A stretch of 64,000 nt of DNA from Isochrysis galbana. Its lineage: Eukaryota; Haptophyta; Isochrysidales; Isochrysidaceae. How positions within the stretch are numbered: position 1 is the first letter of the stretch; each line of letters opens with the position of its first letter. A program made the translations under genes and the position numbers. The notes beneath the pieces were generated by a model. The model was not told where the DNA came from. It did not search any database and worked only from the letters and a program-made list of their open reading frames with translations. Positions 61,487-64,000 of this stretch are shown here, piece after piece. The DNA lies in the NCBI GenBank assembly GCA_018136815.1, contig CM030938.1, positions 1,834,202 to 1,898,201 on the forward strand, given 5' to 3'.

Positions 61487-62335
61487 TGACGAATTGGGAA
61501 GGCCCTTAGGGCCTGAGGGCAATGAGGAAGGGGCAAAGCCGGCGGCAGGCGCGGCGAGGGAGACGACTTCGGAGGTGCTGACGGGCTGAAGCCCGTCAGC
61601 AGAGGAAGGCGGGCAGGCGGGCTTGAGCGAGGGCGAGGACGGCGGCGAAAGCGACATTGAGCGAGTAGCGAGAGGCGAGGGCGAGTGAGAGGAGGGCTGT
61701 GGTGGCAGGGGCTGGTGAGGCGAGGCGAGATTGTAGGGTCTGAGTGTTACGAGAGCGAGAGCGACGAGAACGGGAGCGACGGATGACGACTGACGACAGG
61801 ACGACGGACAGAGACACCCAGGAAAACACCCCGACTCTCGCCCCACGACTTTCTCACATAACTCGACTGAAATCAAACCCAAACACTCCGGCCAGACGAC
61901 AACGGACGACGATCAGAAGGCGATCTGTCGGCGATCCCGTCTGGAAGGGGAATCGCACCATAACGGAAACGAGGGGCAATCCTGCGCCGCACAGGATTCC
62001 AAAAGACTTACCGAATAAGACGAGAGAAGTGCGGTGTGCCTAAGCGGGAGATGCGATGAGATTGCAAATTAAACCTGATTGCAATCACTGCAGTAGATAG
62101 AGAAACGTGGAGAAGATAGCGAATTCAACCTATTTGCGAGGCGCCTAGGAGGGAGAAGGGTGGGGAAACTTCCTTCTCTTTTGAGAGAAAGAGAGAGAAC
62201 GCTCCACAACCCAAGACCCTATGCGTCCAAGCGAAGCTTTTTGACCGAGAACGAGAACGAGAGAATTATAACGATAAATGCCGAACGACGAAGAGAAGAG
62301 AGAAGCCTAACGAGTGTCGATTCGCGAATGCGACA
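61487..62335 (-). repeat. 5' LTR of the chromovirus
   Basis: 849 bp, the transcription-sense start of the element at 62335. It contains the promoter and an ORF that continues in frame into gag. Confidence 0.92.
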
Positions 62336-62340
62336 GCTGG

Positions 62341-63309
62341 CTAGGATGGGCGAATGGGGCGAGCCTGTGGGGAAGGGATTGGGTCAGTAGGGCAGTGTGC
62401 TCTTGGCAAGCCATCAAGCATGCAGCATGCCAGGACGATGGGTGGTTCCTCCCCCATGGCAGGGGAGAAGTGGAGAGAGGGGGGGGCTCGTGCCCCCCCC
62501 CATGGGTCAAGCAAGTCTAACTTAGTTGACCGGCTACTACTACTAGCTGCTAGCTGCAAACTGCAAAGGACTACGCATTCACGGTCACGGTACTGACTCA
62601 CGCCATAGCCTAAATAAACCCCATAACACCTACCACTTTTACACTAGCCCTTTCATTCCTTTGTCTTTGGCATCGGGGGGAAGGGGGCGTGCACTACATC
62701 GGGCCAAGTGCAAGGGGCGGGCTGGGGCAGACGTGTAGTGGTTGGTTGGGTGTTCCTGTGGCAGACAAACGTAAACGTCGCTTCTGCATATGACTTATAA
62801 CTTATAACTTATCGCTTACCGTGCCCCCGGGGGGTCTTGGTCCCCGCCTTTTGAATTGTTCTCGTCTGGTGCCTGCCGCATCCGCGATCGACCTCTTTGT
62901 TTTAGGAGTCGTCTGCGCTTTATCTTTATGCCCCCTCGCTTCTCCCTTGCTCCTTGTAGGCACGGCACCGTTGACCGTTGGAGAATCTCCAAGCACCTCG
63001 CTTCCGCCTACATTGATTTTGCGTTCTGCCCCTGCACCTTCTTCGCTTCGCCTCTTTTGTCGCTTACCTTGTCACCTGCTTTGCCCCTCACCTGGTTTAC
63101 CTTCTTGCGTGCCCCAAGCGTTCTAAGGTTATGTCGCCGGTTTAGATTTAGGTATGCTGCCGGTGCCCGAGGACCAGCAAGGAACCGCCCCCTTGTGTCC
63201 CTGATCTCCCCTGTGGTCTAGGTCCCGAACGGCACCGAATATGTGCTAGATGGGTGTTTTCCGGGGATTTTACCGCTTTACTTTGGTGTATTTCGTCCTC
63301 AATCCAGAC
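62341..63309. other. Intergenic region
   Basis: No supported gene. A G-run and its C-run partner at 62478-62502 can pair. 62795-62815 has repeated TTATAACTTA words. Confidence 0.45.
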
Positions 63310-63358
63310 TTTTTCATCTTTACACCCTTAGCAATTAAAATAGTGTTTGACCGCCCTA
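63310..63358 (+). repeat. Dispersed TTTGACCGCCC-ended repeat, copy 4
   Basis: TTTACACCCTTAGCAATTAAAATAGTGTTTGACCGCCCTA, closest to the copy at 45690-45745. Confidence 0.6.
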
Positions 63359-63533
63359 CATAGAAGCATTCCATGGGGCTGCCAAATATTGCGTATTATT
63401 GGCAGCATCTAGAGCACCCCATTAAGGGCATGCCCGGTCGCACTCAAGGTGTCTGCGCCACGTCTGTCATCGCAATACTCGCAATATAGTCCTCGAGCTC
63501 GACCCATCGCCATCAATAAAGAACGAGTTCAAA

Positions 63534-64000
63534 CTAAGCCGTTTGCTTTGGGAATGGTGGTATGAAGAGCTGCGAGTCCTCGTGGAACCATCCGGTTGCG
63601 GCGATACGCGGCCGTTCGGCTGTCACAGGAAGCACCTGCCATTTAAGCGGAGAAGCGAGAGATGAGCAAGAGATAAAATGAGGGTGGCAGCCGCAAAGAC
63701 CTCCCTGCCTTGAGTTGCAAGCAGGAACCGAGTAGCCAAGATGGCCTCAAAGTGTTCTCTGTCATACAACTTTAGTCTTCGATGAAGCTCTTTGACGAGT
63801 GGCTGTGCACACGGAATCTGACTAGAAGGCAGCCGAGCAAAAAAGGCACGCAGAGGCAGCATTTCACCTGATGCGGCAGCGAAACCGAGTCGAAGAGCAC
63901 AAGCGTGCCACCTTCAGGAATGATGTCCAAATGCTCAGAAGAATCCGGCTCAGACGGCGCGAGCGGCTGTGAAGAGCTCACATCATTGCCCGCGAAACGA
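63534..64000 (-). CDS. 2-oxoglutarate/Fe(II)-dependent oxygenase (prolyl-4-hydroxylase-like), C-terminal exons
   Basis: Partial gene running off the right end. The last two exons are 63534-63635 and 63868 to beyond 64000, joined in phase 0 (CATCAG|GTGAAA ... GGCAG|GTGCTT). The protein end reads GGTLVLFDSVSLPHQ|VLP, then ERPRIAATGWFHED and a stop after KQTA. This is the C-terminal half of the double-stranded beta-helix: LVLFDS...[LV]PH[EQ]V gives the second iron-binding His, and the Arg in ERPRIAATGWF is the residue that contacts the 5-carboxylate of 2-oxoglutarate. The HxD motif must lie upstream, outside the window. Substrate unknown; prolyl or other protein hydroxylation is the common role. 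Confidence 0.82.

Larger units (their letters stand above)
54900..62335 (-). mobile_element. Complete Ty3/Gypsy chromovirus-type LTR retrotransposon (7,436 bp)
   Basis: Bounded by two 849-bp LTRs (54900-55748 and 61487-62335) that differ at about four positions. Both begin TG and end CA and are flanked by the 5-bp duplication GCTGG (54895-54899 and 62336-62340). A polypurine tract AGCAGGGGGG (minus strand) abuts the 3' LTR. Order in transcription sense: LTR, gag-like ORF, RT-RNase H-integrase-chromodomain ORF, a repeat-rich 3' region, LTR. No TGG-starting primer-binding site follows the 5' LTR (the sequence is GGTGTAGAATCGC), so priming is unclear. Near-identical LTRs imply recent insertion. 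Protease and gag zinc knuckle are not recognisable. Confidence 0.92.

Overview
This looks like nuclear DNA of a photosynthetic protist with a red-lineage plastid, most likely a haptophyte (inference). Two light-harvesting proteins are of the fucoxanthin/chlorophyll a/c type. Genes carry short GT-AG introns, the DNA is GC-rich, and long GA/CT and poly-G tracts are common. No prokaryotic operons, CRISPR array, rRNA or tRNA was seen. A 100-base run of N at 36452-36551 marks an assembly gap.

Left part (1-28 kb): a hypothetical coiled-coil gene; a divergent pair of a TFIIS N-domain protein and a LON-substrate-domain protein; a chromodomain protein preceded by 21-23 bp spaced repeats; a broken Tc1/mariner-type transposase; three neighbouring genes for predicted secreted proteins (haloperoxidase-like, FAD-linked oxidase, unknown); a seven-exon PDK1-type kinase whose exons I could join in frame; and a UIM/RING-H2/EF-hand protein behind a ~570 bp GA tract.

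Middle (28-46 kb): remnants of non-LTR retrotransposons, several dispersed repeat families, a 703-aa repeat-containing disordered protein, and a six-exon coiled-coil gene. At 42.2-43.8 kb there is a compact block of three intronless minus-strand genes with 41-48 bp spacers: one resembling giant-virus proteins, one membrane-anchored triple cystine-knot protein, and one possibly myristoylated single-span protein. A frameshifted relative of the third gene lies 4.6 kb away. I read this block as a probable endogenous viral fragment, the most unusual part of the window.

Right part (46-64 kb): two nearly identical light-harvesting genes 6.8 kb apart, with identical introns, flank a nucleoplasmin-SANT nuclear protein gene. 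Then comes a complete 7.4 kb Ty3/Gypsy chromovirus (minus strand) with 849 bp LTRs, a 5-bp target duplication and a polypurine tract, but with no recognisable protease or gag zinc knuckle. The window ends inside a 2-oxoglutarate/Fe(II) oxygenase gene.

The genes do not form one pathway. What they share is architecture: almost every confident gene starts within a few hundred bases of a GA/CT tract, and the spaces between are filled with mobile and dispersed repeats.
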